Assembly (NCBI GenBank): GCA_013287605.1
Contig: JABDDM010000006.1
Coordinates: 1 to 62,249, forward strand
Source: Ignavibacteria bacterium
GTDB taxonomy: Bacteria > Bacteroidota > Ignavibacteria > Palsa-1295
Reading direction: 5' to 3'
Length of the DNA stretch: 62,249 bases
In this document: one piece after another, positions 18,353 to 27,008 of the stretch
Layout: each line of letters opens with the position of its first letter
Position numbering within the stretch: position 1 is the stretch's first letter
Translations under genes and position numbers: made by a program
Notes under the pieces: generated by a model
Databases searched by the model: none
Told to the model about the DNA's origin: nothing
Seen by the model: only the letters and a program-made list of their open reading frames with translations

Positions 18353-19237
18353 ATGCGGCGAAAGCATCCACAGTTTGGTTCGACACTCATACTCCTCTCA
18401 CCGTGGCTCCTTGCCTTCGCGCTCTTTTGGGCATACCCACTCGTCTACGCGTTCATTCTTTCCTTCACAAAATATCGCACGTTAAACAACGAATGGATCT
18501 GGATCGGGCTTGCGAATTATACGAAGCTGCTGCACGACCCGCTCTTTTGGCAGGCAATGCTCAACACATCCATTTTTGTGATTGGTACAATCCCATTTAC
18601 AATGGGCTTCGCGCTGCTCTTCGCAGTGATGCTAAGTCAGGTTGATCGCTTCAAAGACCTCTATCGCTCTTCGCTGTTCCTGCCAAGTATCACCTCGATC
18701 ATCGTGATTGCGCTGATCTATACGAATCTTTATAGTCCAGGCGGCTATATCAACACGCTTCTGAAAATGGTCGGTATCTCACCGCCGAAAAGAGGCTGGC
18801 TGCTTGAGCCAGGCTGGGCGCTGCCGGCTGTAATGGCGATGGATATTTGGATCTCGATAGGTTATTATGCTGTCCTGTTTCTGGCAGCGATCGAGAACGT
18901 CCCGAAGGATTATTATGAAGTGGCTGATCTTGAGGGCACATCAAAATGGCAGCAGTTCATTTCGATCACGTTGCCCGTGATAAAACCGACGCTCCTCTTT
19001 GCGATCGTGCTGAACACGATACGGAGCTTCCAGATCTTTAATGAAATCTATGTGATGACTCGCGGCGGCCCTCTCAATCGTACGCAAACGCTGGTGTATG
19101 CGGTCTACGAGAATGCCTTCGAAAAAGCCGATAGCATGGGCTATGCCTGCGCCATTGCTTATGTCTTATTCTTCATCATCGCAATTTTTAGCGCAGCCGA
19201 GATCCGGTTCTTGCGCGCGGAGCCGAAGCGGACTTAA
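18353..19237 (+). CDS. Orphan MalF/UgpA-type sugar ABC transporter permease
   Basis: 294 residues with about six membrane segments. The EAA loop that contacts the ATPase is visible (EVADLEGTSKWQQF, then LPVIKPT, about 185-205), as is the R-G-G-P-L-N motif typical of MalF/UgpA/LacF permeases. Such permeases normally work with a second permease (MalG-like), a substrate-binding protein and an ATPase. None of these is adjacent: maf lies upstream, and the gene downstream is convergent with only 7 bases between. The partners are either elsewhere or lost. The gene itself looks intact. Confidence 0.92.
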   Translation: MRRKHPQFGSTLILLSPWLLAFALFWAYPLVYAFILSFTKYRTLNNEWIWIGLANYTKLLHDPLFWQAMLNTSIFVIGTIPFTMGFALLFAVMLSQVDRFKDLYRSSLFLPSITSIIVIALIYTNLYSPGGYINTLLKMVGISPPKRGWLLEPGWALPAVMAMDIWISIGYYAVLFLAAIENVPKDYYEVADLEGTSKWQQFISITLPVIKPTLLFAIVLNTIRSFQIFNEIYVMTRGGPLNRTQTLVYAVYENAFEKADSMGYACAIAYVLFFIIAIFSAAEIRFLRAEPKRT

Positions 19238-19244
19238 AAGTTGG

Positions 19245-20414
19245 CTAGTCGCCTAGTTTCTGCTTGATGATCGTCTCGATCGCTTCCGTTGGTCCTTCGC
19301 CGATTTTAATCCAGAGAAGTTTCTTCTCGGCATCGAGAAGATACAGCGTCGGGTAGATATAGGTATCGAATGTCTTCTCTGCGCTCCTCGCCACAACGAG
19401 GTTATCATAATTTAAGCCTTCGAACTTGACCATCCGCTCGGCAGCGTTCTGGGCATCTATTGGATCGATACCGATGATCTTCAGTCCCCTCGTTCCATAC
19501 TTCTCCTGCAGCCTCTTCAGGAATGGAAACATGTGGTGGCAAGGAGCGCAACCCGCAAACCAGAAGTCGAGAATCGTCAATTTTGCGTCGATCGAAGAGA
19601 GTCGAATTGTGTCTCCAGCGATTGTGATACCAGAAAGATCCGGCAGATCACTGCCGATCGTAAAGTGCGAAGGTGAAATGACCGTATCATCGTGTGCGGA
19701 TGTAACATCACGATAGTCAGCCGCAGCGGCTTTGAGAATCTTCATCGCCTTTCGCATTTCAGAAGAATCAGACCAGTTATACGACGCATGGATTATTGAT
19801 CGCTCTTCAGAATATGGAGCACCCCAGATGTCGTATGTCATCTTCGTGGAGATCGTCTCAGCCCGATCATTCAGGAAAACTCTCACTGCTATGTTTTTCA
19901 CATCGGAATCGCGTCGAGGGATGTGAAACGTGAGGATGAAGTGTTGATGACCGTTGACTACTTCAGAAGTGGTTTTGCGCTTAACAGAAGAATCTTCGAG
20001 TAGGGCCTTTAGTCCTGCGCCTCGCGAAACGAACGTGTAGCTGTCGAATAGCTTTATCGCTTCAAAAGCCTGTGAAACTGTGAGCGAGCGCTTGGTGTAA
20101 GTGCGCAGTTTTCGATTTGCGCTTACGTAGATGCCTGAATCAAAGAATTCAACGAAAGGTCCGCGATCGAGGATAAAGCTTGTCGCGTTCGAATCATCCA
20201 GGCCCCAGAACACAAGGATCGTTGTATCTACGCCTCTATCATTATAGGCCCCACCCTCGCTTTTCGTAACATAGCGAATGCTTCCGGAATGCAATTGCTG
20301 CAGAAACAAGAGAGCACGCAGCGCAACAGAATCGGAAGCTTGAGCCCGACCCTTAACACTTGGGATTAACAAGAGCAACGCAATGATGAACGCTCCAATA
20401 TTTCTTCGACTCAT
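19245..20414 (-). CDS. Exported TlpA/AhpC-TSA-type thioredoxin-like protein
   Basis: 389 residues from an ATG overlapping the stop of the upstream ABC ATPase gene (TGATG). The signal peptide (NIGAFIIALLLLIPSVKG) supports this start. Residues about 30-245 have no recognised domain and may form a beta-rich, lipoprotein-carrier-like module. Residues about 255-389 are a TlpA-type thioredoxin fold with the redox motif C-A-P-C in WFAGCAPCHHMFP, a GIDP motif and the cis-Pro region Y-P-T-L-Y-L. It probably reduces or isomerises disulfides outside the cytoplasm. Co-transcription with an ABC transporter is unusual. Confidence 0.88.
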   Translation of the reverse strand: MSRRNIGAFIIALLLLIPSVKGRAQASDSVALRALLFLQQLHSGSIRYVTKSEGGAYNDRGVDTTILVFWGLDDSNATSFILDRGPFVEFFDSGIYVSANRKLRTYTKRSLTVSQAFEAIKLFDSYTFVSRGAGLKALLEDSSVKRKTTSEVVNGHQHFILTFHIPRRDSDVKNIAVRVFLNDRAETISTKMTYDIWGAPYSEERSIIHASYNWSDSSEMRKAMKILKAAAADYRDVTSAHDDTVISPSHFTIGSDLPDLSGITIAGDTIRLSSIDAKLTILDFWFAGCAPCHHMFPFLKRLQEKYGTRGLKIIGIDPIDAQNAAERMVKFEGLNYDNLVVARSAEKTFDTYIYPTLYLLDAEKKLLWIKIGEGPTEAIETIIKQKLGD

Positions 20415-21787
20415 CACTCCTCCACCGGTTCTCCGATATCGAGGTAGACGACCTCTTCCTTCGGGCGATACCCGATGAGCTCGGCATAACGGCCCCAATC
20501 GATGACCGTTTCGAGAAGTTCTTCCGGATCTTCATAGGGCATCCGAGCAGCATAATCCTCGATGAGGACTTCACGTGAGACTTCTCCCTGATTGTGTGCG
20601 AGCGCTTCAAGGAGCAACTGAAATGTCTTGAGTCCCCGGAGTTGCTTGTTGAGTACGGCTTTTTGGGTGTTCACGTCGGAGTGCACAAACTCGCGGCCAA
20701 GCGGGGTGACGAGCACGCTTTGTCCCGGTGTTTCCGCAAATGAGAGCAGCTCGGCTGCCTTGACGATCTGCAACGTTTCATGGAAACTGCGACTGTAGGC
20801 TTCTGCAAGGTCGCCGATACCCATCGTTCCTTCTTCCGTGAGTACGGTAAGCAAGCCCAGGATCTCCTGAAATGGGACTGCAGGAATAATTTCTACCTTG
20901 CCAATCTTCGGCTCCTCGGCAAACGGAAGCACCGTGTTCGTAATGAGCGCGTGAATTCTGTTCGAGAGATCGAGATACTCTGCAGAACGCGGATTGCGCG
21001 GATACGGCATTGGATTTACATACTCTGCTTTGATCCGGCCAGGATGTGCATCGAGCACGACAATGCGACTTGCCATCTGCACGGCTTCGTCGATGGAATG
21101 CGTGACCATCACTACCGAACTGAGCGTTCCTTCATGAGCATGGAACAGATTGAGCACTTCACTTCGAAGATTCTCTGCAGTGAGTGCATCGAGCGCACTG
21201 AACGGTTCATCCATGCAAAGAATCTTCGGCTCTACGACAAGCGCACGCGCAAGACCGACGCGCTGCTTCATGCCACCCGAAAGTTCTTTCGGATATGCTT
21301 CTTCAAATCCTTCGAGACCAACGGCATCAACAGCATTTTTTACCTTCTCACGAATTTCCTCTCGCGGCATCTTAAGCGCATCGAGTCCAAGAGCGATGTT
21401 CTCCTGCACCGTAAGCCACGGCAGAAGCGCGAACGACTGGAAAACGAAGGCTGTATAGGGATTGAAGTCGTGCAGCGGCTTCCCATCGATTGTCACTGTG
21501 CCGACTGTCGGCTTCAACAATCCTGTCATAATTCTCAGGATGGTTGACTTCCCGCAACCCGATGCGCCGAGAATACACAGGAACTCGTTCTCGGCAACAT
21601 CAAGCGTAATGCGTTCAAGCACCGGTAACGGCTTGCCGTTCGGCGCCGTAAACGTCATGCTTATCTCGCGCAGTTCTACAAGTTCCTTACCCGGCAGCGG
21701 CGCGATGTTCGTCTTCGGCTCGCGAGGGCGATGCAGCGGCGCTGAAGCAGGTGCTGCGGATGTGGTGCTATGGATATCGTTCAACAT
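20414..21787 (-). CDS. NitT/TauT-type ABC transporter ATPase with C-terminal AAA-associated domain
   Basis: 457 residues. The ATPase domain (about 32-265) has Walker A GASGCGKST, Q-loop FVFQSFALLPW, signature LSGGMKQRV, Walker B ILCMDEPFSALDA and switch His in V-T-H-S-I-D-E-A. The last 165 residues resemble the AAA-associated domain found in some nitrate/sulfonate-type transporters of bacteria and archaea, with winged-helix-like features (L-L-T-V-L-T-E-E-G-T-M-G-I-G-D-L) that suggest regulation. It lies 11 bases after the fused permease gene. No substrate-binding protein is encoded nearby, so the substrate cannot be named. Confidence 0.92.
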   Translation of the reverse strand: MLNDIHSTTSAAPASAPLHRPREPKTNIAPLPGKELVELREISMTFTAPNGKPLPVLERITLDVAENEFLCILGASGCGKSTILRIMTGLLKPTVGTVTIDGKPLHDFNPYTAFVFQSFALLPWLTVQENIALGLDALKMPREEIREKVKNAVDAVGLEGFEEAYPKELSGGMKQRVGLARALVVEPKILCMDEPFSALDALTAENLRSEVLNLFHAHEGTLSSVVMVTHSIDEAVQMASRIVVLDAHPGRIKAEYVNPMPYPRNPRSAEYLDLSNRIHALITNTVLPFAEEPKIGKVEIIPAVPFQEILGLLTVLTEEGTMGIGDLAEAYSRSFHETLQIVKAAELLSFAETPGQSVLVTPLGREFVHSDVNTQKAVLNKQLRGLKTFQLLLEALAHNQGEVSREVLIEDYAARMPYEDPEELLETVIDWGRYAELIGYRPKEEVVYLDIGEPVEE

Positions 21788-21798
21788 GATTGATCTTC

Positions 21799-23553
21799 TT
21801 ATGTGTTGAGCGCATATCTATCCTGCGCGATTACATAAAGCCTGCGCCAGATGGATTTGTTGATGCTTACGACGACAACGCACATCGTGAGCACGCTCGC
21901 CCCAAGCAGGGCGTAATCGCCATGAACTGTCGCCAGTGAAATGAGTGATCCCAATCCATGTGCCACGAGCGTTTTCCCATTGTATGGAATATACTCAGCG
22001 ACGATGCTAGCATTCCACGCCCCACCGGCTGCGGTTACTGCTCCAGTGATGATCGACGGAAACAGCGACGGCAAAATGAGCTTTTTCCACCTCGTTTTTC
22101 GAGGCACATCATAACTAGCAAACAACTCGCGCAAGTCAGTCGGAATTGCGCTTGCACCCGCGATGACATTAAAAAGCATGTACCACTGGGTGCCGAGCAG
22201 CATGAGCACGATCGCGCCAATCTCGATTGAAACATTCAGCTTGGCTAAAACGAGCAGCACGATCGGAAAAAGCATCGGTGCCGGAAAGCTCGCCATGAAC
22301 TGAATGACCGGCTGCATCCGGTGCGATAACTTTGCATTCATGCCTATAACAGCGCCCACTGGCACCGCCCACAGTGCTCCTAATCCAACTGCAAGTGTCG
22401 TACGTAAAAGCGTCAGTCCTGTGCCACCCAGGATCGAAGCCCAATCGGAACTGTCCAGACTGGTCGTGAAGAGCATGACAAGCTTGAAGATTCCGTACGC
22501 AATGAGTGTAAGTACGACAACAGCCACGACTGCACCGAGGATCTTTGAAAGCAATGTACGATCAGTCGCCACATCGCTTCGAAATGCTTTATCGACCACT
22601 GCTTCGCGTTTGGCTTCGAAGATATGCACTTGCTCATCGAGCGTAGCTTTCTTTCGACGGAAGATCTTTTTGCCAAGATATTCAAGCATGTTGGAATTGC
22701 GCAGCACATTCAGCACGATCGAATTCTCGTCGATATCTTCGCTCAGTTCTTCCATCCTGAACTTGCGGCTCCAAATAACGAGCGGCTTCCAGAGCACGCG
22801 ATCGAGGAAGATGATCATGGCACCCATTGCAACGACTGCGCCGATCATCGCAGGTACATTCCCTTGCGAGATCGCGACACTCATGTAGCTTCCGATTCCA
22901 GGCAAGCGAAAATCTTTGTCGCCCAATGTAAACGCTTCGGTGATGGTCAGAAAGAACCATCCGCCTGCCATCGACATCATTGAATTCCAAACAAGCGGGA
23001 TTGCGCTCGATGGAAGTTCCAGTTTAAGAAGGGTCTCCTTCTTACTTAAATAAAAACTGCGAGAGGCATCGCGTAGATCGTTGGGAATGGCTCGCAATGA
23101 GTGATAGAATGCGAACGTCATGTTCCAGACCTGACCCGTAAAGATCATAAGGACGCAAGCTAGTTCGAGTCCTACATTCGTCTTGGGGAAGAATGCAATC
23201 AGTGCGAGAACAAGCGCCGGCAAGAAGCCAAGAACAGGAATACTCTGCAGCACGTCCAGCAATGGGAGCATCACTTTCTCTGCCCGAGCCGAGTGCGCCA
23301 TTACATAGCCATATCCGATTGTGAAGATCAGTGAGATCATATACGCAACCAGCCCGCGGCTCAATGAGTAAAGGGTGTAGAGCGGTAGATATCTAAAATT
23401 GGTATGGATCTCGACCGATGGCTGGAGATGGGCGCTCCACTCGTGGGAGACGAGTATTAGCCAATAAATGAGTCCACATAGTGCGCCAAGGACGGCGAGG
23501 TCGGCGATACTGACACGGCGGGGCAGATTAATCAGGTTCCGGACAATGCTCAT
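21799..23553 (-). CDS. Fused two-domain NitT/TauT-type ABC transporter permease
   Basis: 584 residues with two copies of the BPD_transp_1 permease module, so one chain supplies both halves of the channel. The two EAA loops are recognisable: DLRDASRSFYLSKKETLLKL (about 167-186) and DLRELFASYDVPRKTRW (about 480-496). About 11-12 membrane segments are expected, with a charged cytoplasmic linker around residues 275-325 (RRKKATLDEQVHIFEAKRE). Partner ATPase and TlpA-like genes follow. The architecture is known from archaea and some bacteria. A terminator separates it from the upstream ccmF gene. Confidence 0.92.
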   Translation of the reverse strand: MSIVRNLINLPRRVSIADLAVLGALCGLIYWLILVSHEWSAHLQPSVEIHTNFRYLPLYTLYSLSRGLVAYMISLIFTIGYGYVMAHSARAEKVMLPLLDVLQSIPVLGFLPALVLALIAFFPKTNVGLELACVLMIFTGQVWNMTFAFYHSLRAIPNDLRDASRSFYLSKKETLLKLELPSSAIPLVWNSMMSMAGGWFFLTITEAFTLGDKDFRLPGIGSYMSVAISQGNVPAMIGAVVAMGAMIIFLDRVLWKPLVIWSRKFRMEELSEDIDENSIVLNVLRNSNMLEYLGKKIFRRKKATLDEQVHIFEAKREAVVDKAFRSDVATDRTLLSKILGAVVAVVVLTLIAYGIFKLVMLFTTSLDSSDWASILGGTGLTLLRTTLAVGLGALWAVPVGAVIGMNAKLSHRMQPVIQFMASFPAPMLFPIVLLVLAKLNVSIEIGAIVLMLLGTQWYMLFNVIAGASAIPTDLRELFASYDVPRKTRWKKLILPSLFPSIITGAVTAAGGAWNASIVAEYIPYNGKTLVAHGLGSLISLATVHGDYALLGASVLTMCVVVVSINKSIWRRLYVIAQDRYALNT

Positions 23554-23597
23554 CCCTCGTCCCTCCTTTCCGTTTTATGCTCGATAGCGTGAATGAT

Positions 23598-23635
23598 TAT
23601 AAAAAAATAGTGACCCTGTGTATGGCAGGGTCACT
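23598..23635 (-). terminator. Rho-independent terminator of the nuo-nnr-ccm run
   Basis: Perfect 10-bp stem AGTGACCCTG (23609-23618) / CAGGGTCACT (23626-23635) with a 7-base loop. On the minus strand it is followed by a T-tract (complement of 23601-23608), 30 bases after the ccmF stop. A textbook intrinsic terminator. Confidence 0.85.
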
Positions 23636-23665
23636 GGCAACATTTCGCTCGCTGATTGAATCCCC

Positions 23666-26290
23666 TTAGCCGCGTTGTTTTTTCGTTAGCTTCGACGAGC
23701 TGGTCTTTTGGGACACCACTGGTCCGTGCGCTTCCGCAAGGGGCGAAGCATGGGATGTCAGACGTGCATACTGCACTTCCGCCCGCTCGATCGCTACGAG
23801 TGCCTCGCGCCGACGCCGGAACATCGAGAAGCCAAATCCAACAACAAGGATCAGAATACCTGCCCAGACAAAATTGATGTAGGGCTTAACAAATGCTTCG
23901 ACAGTGATGAATTCGCGTTCTGCCGGAGGCGGATTCTTCGCATCAAAATATCGCAGCACGACTCGGCTCTTCGCTGGCGCTGTCATGTTCGGCATGAGCT
24001 GCGCAAGCTGCACGTGATAGCTTGTACCGGGGATAACTACATCCGCCTCTACCGCACTGTCTGATGCAAGATTTCTGACGACAGAAAGCGTCAGAACCTG
24101 CGGTCTGGCGGTATCGGTTGTGAGCAACCGTGCCTCGACAGTTGCCTTCACTCGAAAATCCTGCTGCGCACGCATCTTCTGCTTCTCTTCGTCAGGGAAA
24201 TCGAAGTCGATGAACTTGATCTCCTCTTTGCCGTCGAATGCTTTGATCGACTGCATCTTGCCTAGCGTATCTCGTGGAACGCCGCCAGACATATCAACAC
24301 CATAGCATGTGAAATACAAATCTTTCGATGCGTATTTTAAAATGCTTGGATTGATGAACGGTGACTGCCGTTTATTGAAATCGCTCAAATACATGAGCGG
24401 TGCTGCGGTGCCGATATGCCCCTTCTTATCGGCAACATCAATAATGAAATTCGTGTGGTCAACTTCCGAAGTTGTGGCGCCTTTCCAGGTGAGCGTATAC
24501 TGTCCACCGAACGCCTTCACGGGTTCGTTCATATACATATGCTCGATCTCGTGTTTCGAGTAACGTGCGGTGACGATCACACCGATCAAAAAGATCGCAA
24601 CTCCCATATGCGCCACATACGCACCGAGAAATTTCGTATCGAACGTAAACCGCGGATAACCTAATGTTACGAAGAGTGAGATCGCGATCGCAAGCAGGAT
24701 CAACGCATAGGGACCGTACTCGACGATCGCATTTGCAAAAAGATTATAGTCACCCGCTGTGCCGACGAGCAGCGCAAGAATGCTAACACCAAATGTGAGC
24801 CAGATTCCGGTCCGGACCCTCTTCCAGTAATCGAGCTTTGAGACAGCCTCACGCGAGAACTCAACGCTCCATTTTCCCTTAAAAACTTGCCAACCGATCT
24901 CAAGATTGACGAACAACGCAAAGAACGCCGCTGCAAGCATCCCGAGGAATTTCGGATCGCGCAAGCCGAAGGCAAATGCAGCAATTGAAGCGATAACCGT
25001 CCCGACAAACGCGAACCCAGCCCGCTTCAGCATCTCCTGCGTATTGGATTGCTTCCACTTCAAGAGAAGTGAAAGTCCATTAACCAGCATCAGCACGATG
25101 GCGATCGGGATGTGCAGATTGTTGTAAAAATCGTTATCGACCTTCTTTGAAACGAGCGGAGCACTCGTTCCAATAAAGACCACGAGCGCACTTGCGCCAA
25201 GCACAGCAGCACCAATTGCAAGAGCTGTCTCGCGCGAAAGCAGTTTGTAGTCCTGCCCAATTATACGCATATGCTTCCAGCGCGTAAAGAAGAGAACTAT
25301 CGGGGCGCCGATGAATACAACAAGCGCAACTTCGAGTAACGCTGTTACGAGATTTCCAGGATCCGCGAACGAATGCACGGATGCATCCCCTAGAATTCCT
25401 GAGCGGGTGAGATACGACGCATATAGGACAAGCGCATAAGCCAGCAATGTCATCGCGATGTTCGTGCGAACAAGCCCTCCTGTTCGTCGCTGCGTTAGCA
25501 TCGTATGGACTCCGGCGAGCGTAATCAGCCAAGGCAAGAGACTCGCATTTTCGACCGGATCCCACCCCCAGTAACCGCCCCATCCAAGGGTTTCATATGC
25601 CCAGAACCCTCCGAGCATAATGCCGAAGCCAAGTACCATCGCCGCACCGAGTGTCCACGGCATGGAAGTCGAGATCCAGCCCTGATAATCGCGCTTTAAC
25701 AATCCCGCGATAGCAAATGCAAATGGCACAGCCAGCAGCGAGAAACCGAGAAAGAGCATCGGTGGATGAATCACGATCCACAAGTTCTGTAGCGTCGGAT
25801 TCAGACCCTTCCCATCAAGCGGAATGAACCCTGCTGGCGCTTCGCCGGGGTGTGCAGAGTAGATCGTTTGGAACGGACTCTTTGCGACAAGCATGATCGC
25901 CAGAAATGCAAGGATCGACATGAACACTGCCATTACGTGCGCTTCGTAGCGCTGCCGGGCAGCGTAGGTCATCAGGAAGATCGCAATGAGCGAAGTCCAG
26001 ACAGCCCAGAGCATGAAGCTTCCTTCCTGGCTTGCGTAGAAAGTCGAAAACAACAGTGGTTTCGAGAGCGAAAGCGCGGTATGCTCGTATACGTAATTGA
26101 TCTCGAAGTGATGATTGAAGATATAGTAAAGCAGTACTCCAGCCGAGGTGAAGACACCGAGAATCGCGGTATGCGTCGCTGTGCGCGCGGCAGTAAGGAG
26201 TTCGCCTCGCCCGCGAGCGACGAGCGTATAGAGCAGCACAGCAGCCAGCGCAGCTGTGAGCGTGATTGCCATCGCGATACTACCAATCAT
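23666..26290 (-). CDS. ccmF: Cytochrome c maturation protein CcmF (heme lyase)
   Basis: Membrane protein of 874 residues, longer than the 640-670 of proteobacterial CcmF, because of about 200 extra residues in the C-terminal half. The tryptophan-rich WWD motif that holds heme is at 237-248 (W-G-G-Y-W-G-W-D-P-V-E-N). Conserved His residues flank it (H175 in W-I-V-I-H-P-P, H262), and about 15 membrane segments are expected. A large extracytoplasmic domain lies at about 600-810 before the last membrane segment. CcmF attaches heme from CcmE to apocytochrome c. Last gene of the run, ended by a strong terminator. Confidence 0.95.
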   Translation of the reverse strand: MIGSIAMAITLTAALAAVLLYTLVARGRGELLTAARTATHTAILGVFTSAGVLLYYIFNHHFEINYVYEHTALSLSKPLLFSTFYASQEGSFMLWAVWTSLIAIFLMTYAARQRYEAHVMAVFMSILAFLAIMLVAKSPFQTIYSAHPGEAPAGFIPLDGKGLNPTLQNLWIVIHPPMLFLGFSLLAVPFAFAIAGLLKRDYQGWISTSMPWTLGAAMVLGFGIMLGGFWAYETLGWGGYWGWDPVENASLLPWLITLAGVHTMLTQRRTGGLVRTNIAMTLLAYALVLYASYLTRSGILGDASVHSFADPGNLVTALLEVALVVFIGAPIVLFFTRWKHMRIIGQDYKLLSRETALAIGAAVLGASALVVFIGTSAPLVSKKVDNDFYNNLHIPIAIVLMLVNGLSLLLKWKQSNTQEMLKRAGFAFVGTVIASIAAFAFGLRDPKFLGMLAAAFFALFVNLEIGWQVFKGKWSVEFSREAVSKLDYWKRVRTGIWLTFGVSILALLVGTAGDYNLFANAIVEYGPYALILLAIAISLFVTLGYPRFTFDTKFLGAYVAHMGVAIFLIGVIVTARYSKHEIEHMYMNEPVKAFGGQYTLTWKGATTSEVDHTNFIIDVADKKGHIGTAAPLMYLSDFNKRQSPFINPSILKYASKDLYFTCYGVDMSGGVPRDTLGKMQSIKAFDGKEEIKFIDFDFPDEEKQKMRAQQDFRVKATVEARLLTTDTARPQVLTLSVVRNLASDSAVEADVVIPGTSYHVQLAQLMPNMTAPAKSRVVLRYFDAKNPPPAEREFITVEAFVKPYINFVWAGILILVVGFGFSMFRRRREALVAIERAEVQYARLTSHASPLAEAHGPVVSQKTSSSKLTKKQRG

Positions 26291-26341
26291 AAGCTCTTAA
26301 AATAGTTATTGACGTACTTGGGAGGAGACGAGTGACGAAAC

Positions 26342-26779
26342 CTAATACATCGAACTTGAAGTAGGTTGGTCCGATTGCGGTGCAGCATTTTCACTCGGAG
26401 AAGTCTGCATCTTTCCGGAGCCTTCATAGCGCGAAGGGCATTTCGTCTGAATATCGGTGACCGCAAACGTCCCGCCTTCTACTTTCCCTACACATACAAC
26501 ACTCGGAGCCATCTCGAAGTTATTCGGCTTCATGCCCGAATAGCTCACGGGCATTTCGATGCCTTTGTGGTCCTTCATGACAAACGTGAACTGATTTGCC
26601 TTTGCATCGTAATGTGCGCCTTTTTCTTTCACCCAGGTACCTGAGATCTGGGCGCGCTTACCCGTATGTTGCGCATTCTGGAAATCGGAATAATCGATTT
26701 TGTTATCGACGAGCGTAAACGCGGCAACTCCGATAAACACGAGAGCGACGACGAGAGCGACAATATGCTTTGGCTTCAT
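26342..26779 (-). CDS. ccmE: Periplasmic heme chaperone CcmE, Cys-type (CxxxY)
   Basis: 145 residues: an N-terminal anchor helix (residues 5-23), an OB-fold core (about 30-112) and a flexible Ser/Pro/Gln-rich tail. In proteobacterial CcmE heme is bound covalently through the His of an HxxxY motif. Here that position is C114 in T-K-C-P-S-R-Y (C114, Y118), giving CxxxY, as reported for archaeal and Desulfovibrio-type (System I*) CcmE. Heme would be carried by a Cys. The protein would hand heme to CcmF, encoded 51 bases downstream. One other Cys (C96) lies in the core. Confidence 0.92.
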   Translation of the reverse strand: MKPKHIVALVVALVFIGVAAFTLVDNKIDYSDFQNAQHTGKRAQISGTWVKEKGAHYDAKANQFTFVMKDHKGIEMPVSYSGMKPNNFEMAPSVVCVGKVEGGTFAVTDIQTKCPSRYEGSGKMQTSPSENAAPQSDQPTSSSMY

Positions 26780-26867
26780 TGCGAGATAGGTTTCTTATAC
26801 GCCAAAACAGGAGGAAATTTCACTTGGTTCGGTAGGGAATGTCAGGCTTGGACTCCGGGAAAAGCCT

Positions 26868-27002
26868 TCAAAGTCGAGCTTTAGTGCGCTCGAGCTTCTT
26901 TACCCTTCGCTCGATGCCAAGCATGAAAAAGAAAATACCCAGCCAAACGACCGATCCGATGATCGCTACTACATAGAGCGGATGCTGTTCAAGAAATTCC
27001 AT
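26868..27002 (-). CDS. ccmD: CcmD-like small membrane protein
   Basis: 44 residues, found by reading the gap between ccmC and ccmE. It starts at ATG 27002, 6 bases after the ccmC stop, and ends with TGA at 26868-26870. One membrane helix (about 10-29, YVVAIIGSVVWLGIFFFMLG) is followed by a basic coiled tail (IERRVKKLERTK). Size, topology and position between ccmC and ccmE match CcmD, the small subunit that binds the CcmABC complex and helps release holo-CcmE. The sequence is too short for proof by similarity, but the context is strong. Confidence 0.82.
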   Translation of the reverse strand: MEFLEQHPLYVVAIIGSVVWLGIFFFMLGIERRVKKLERTKARL

Positions 27003-27008
27003 AGTGCG

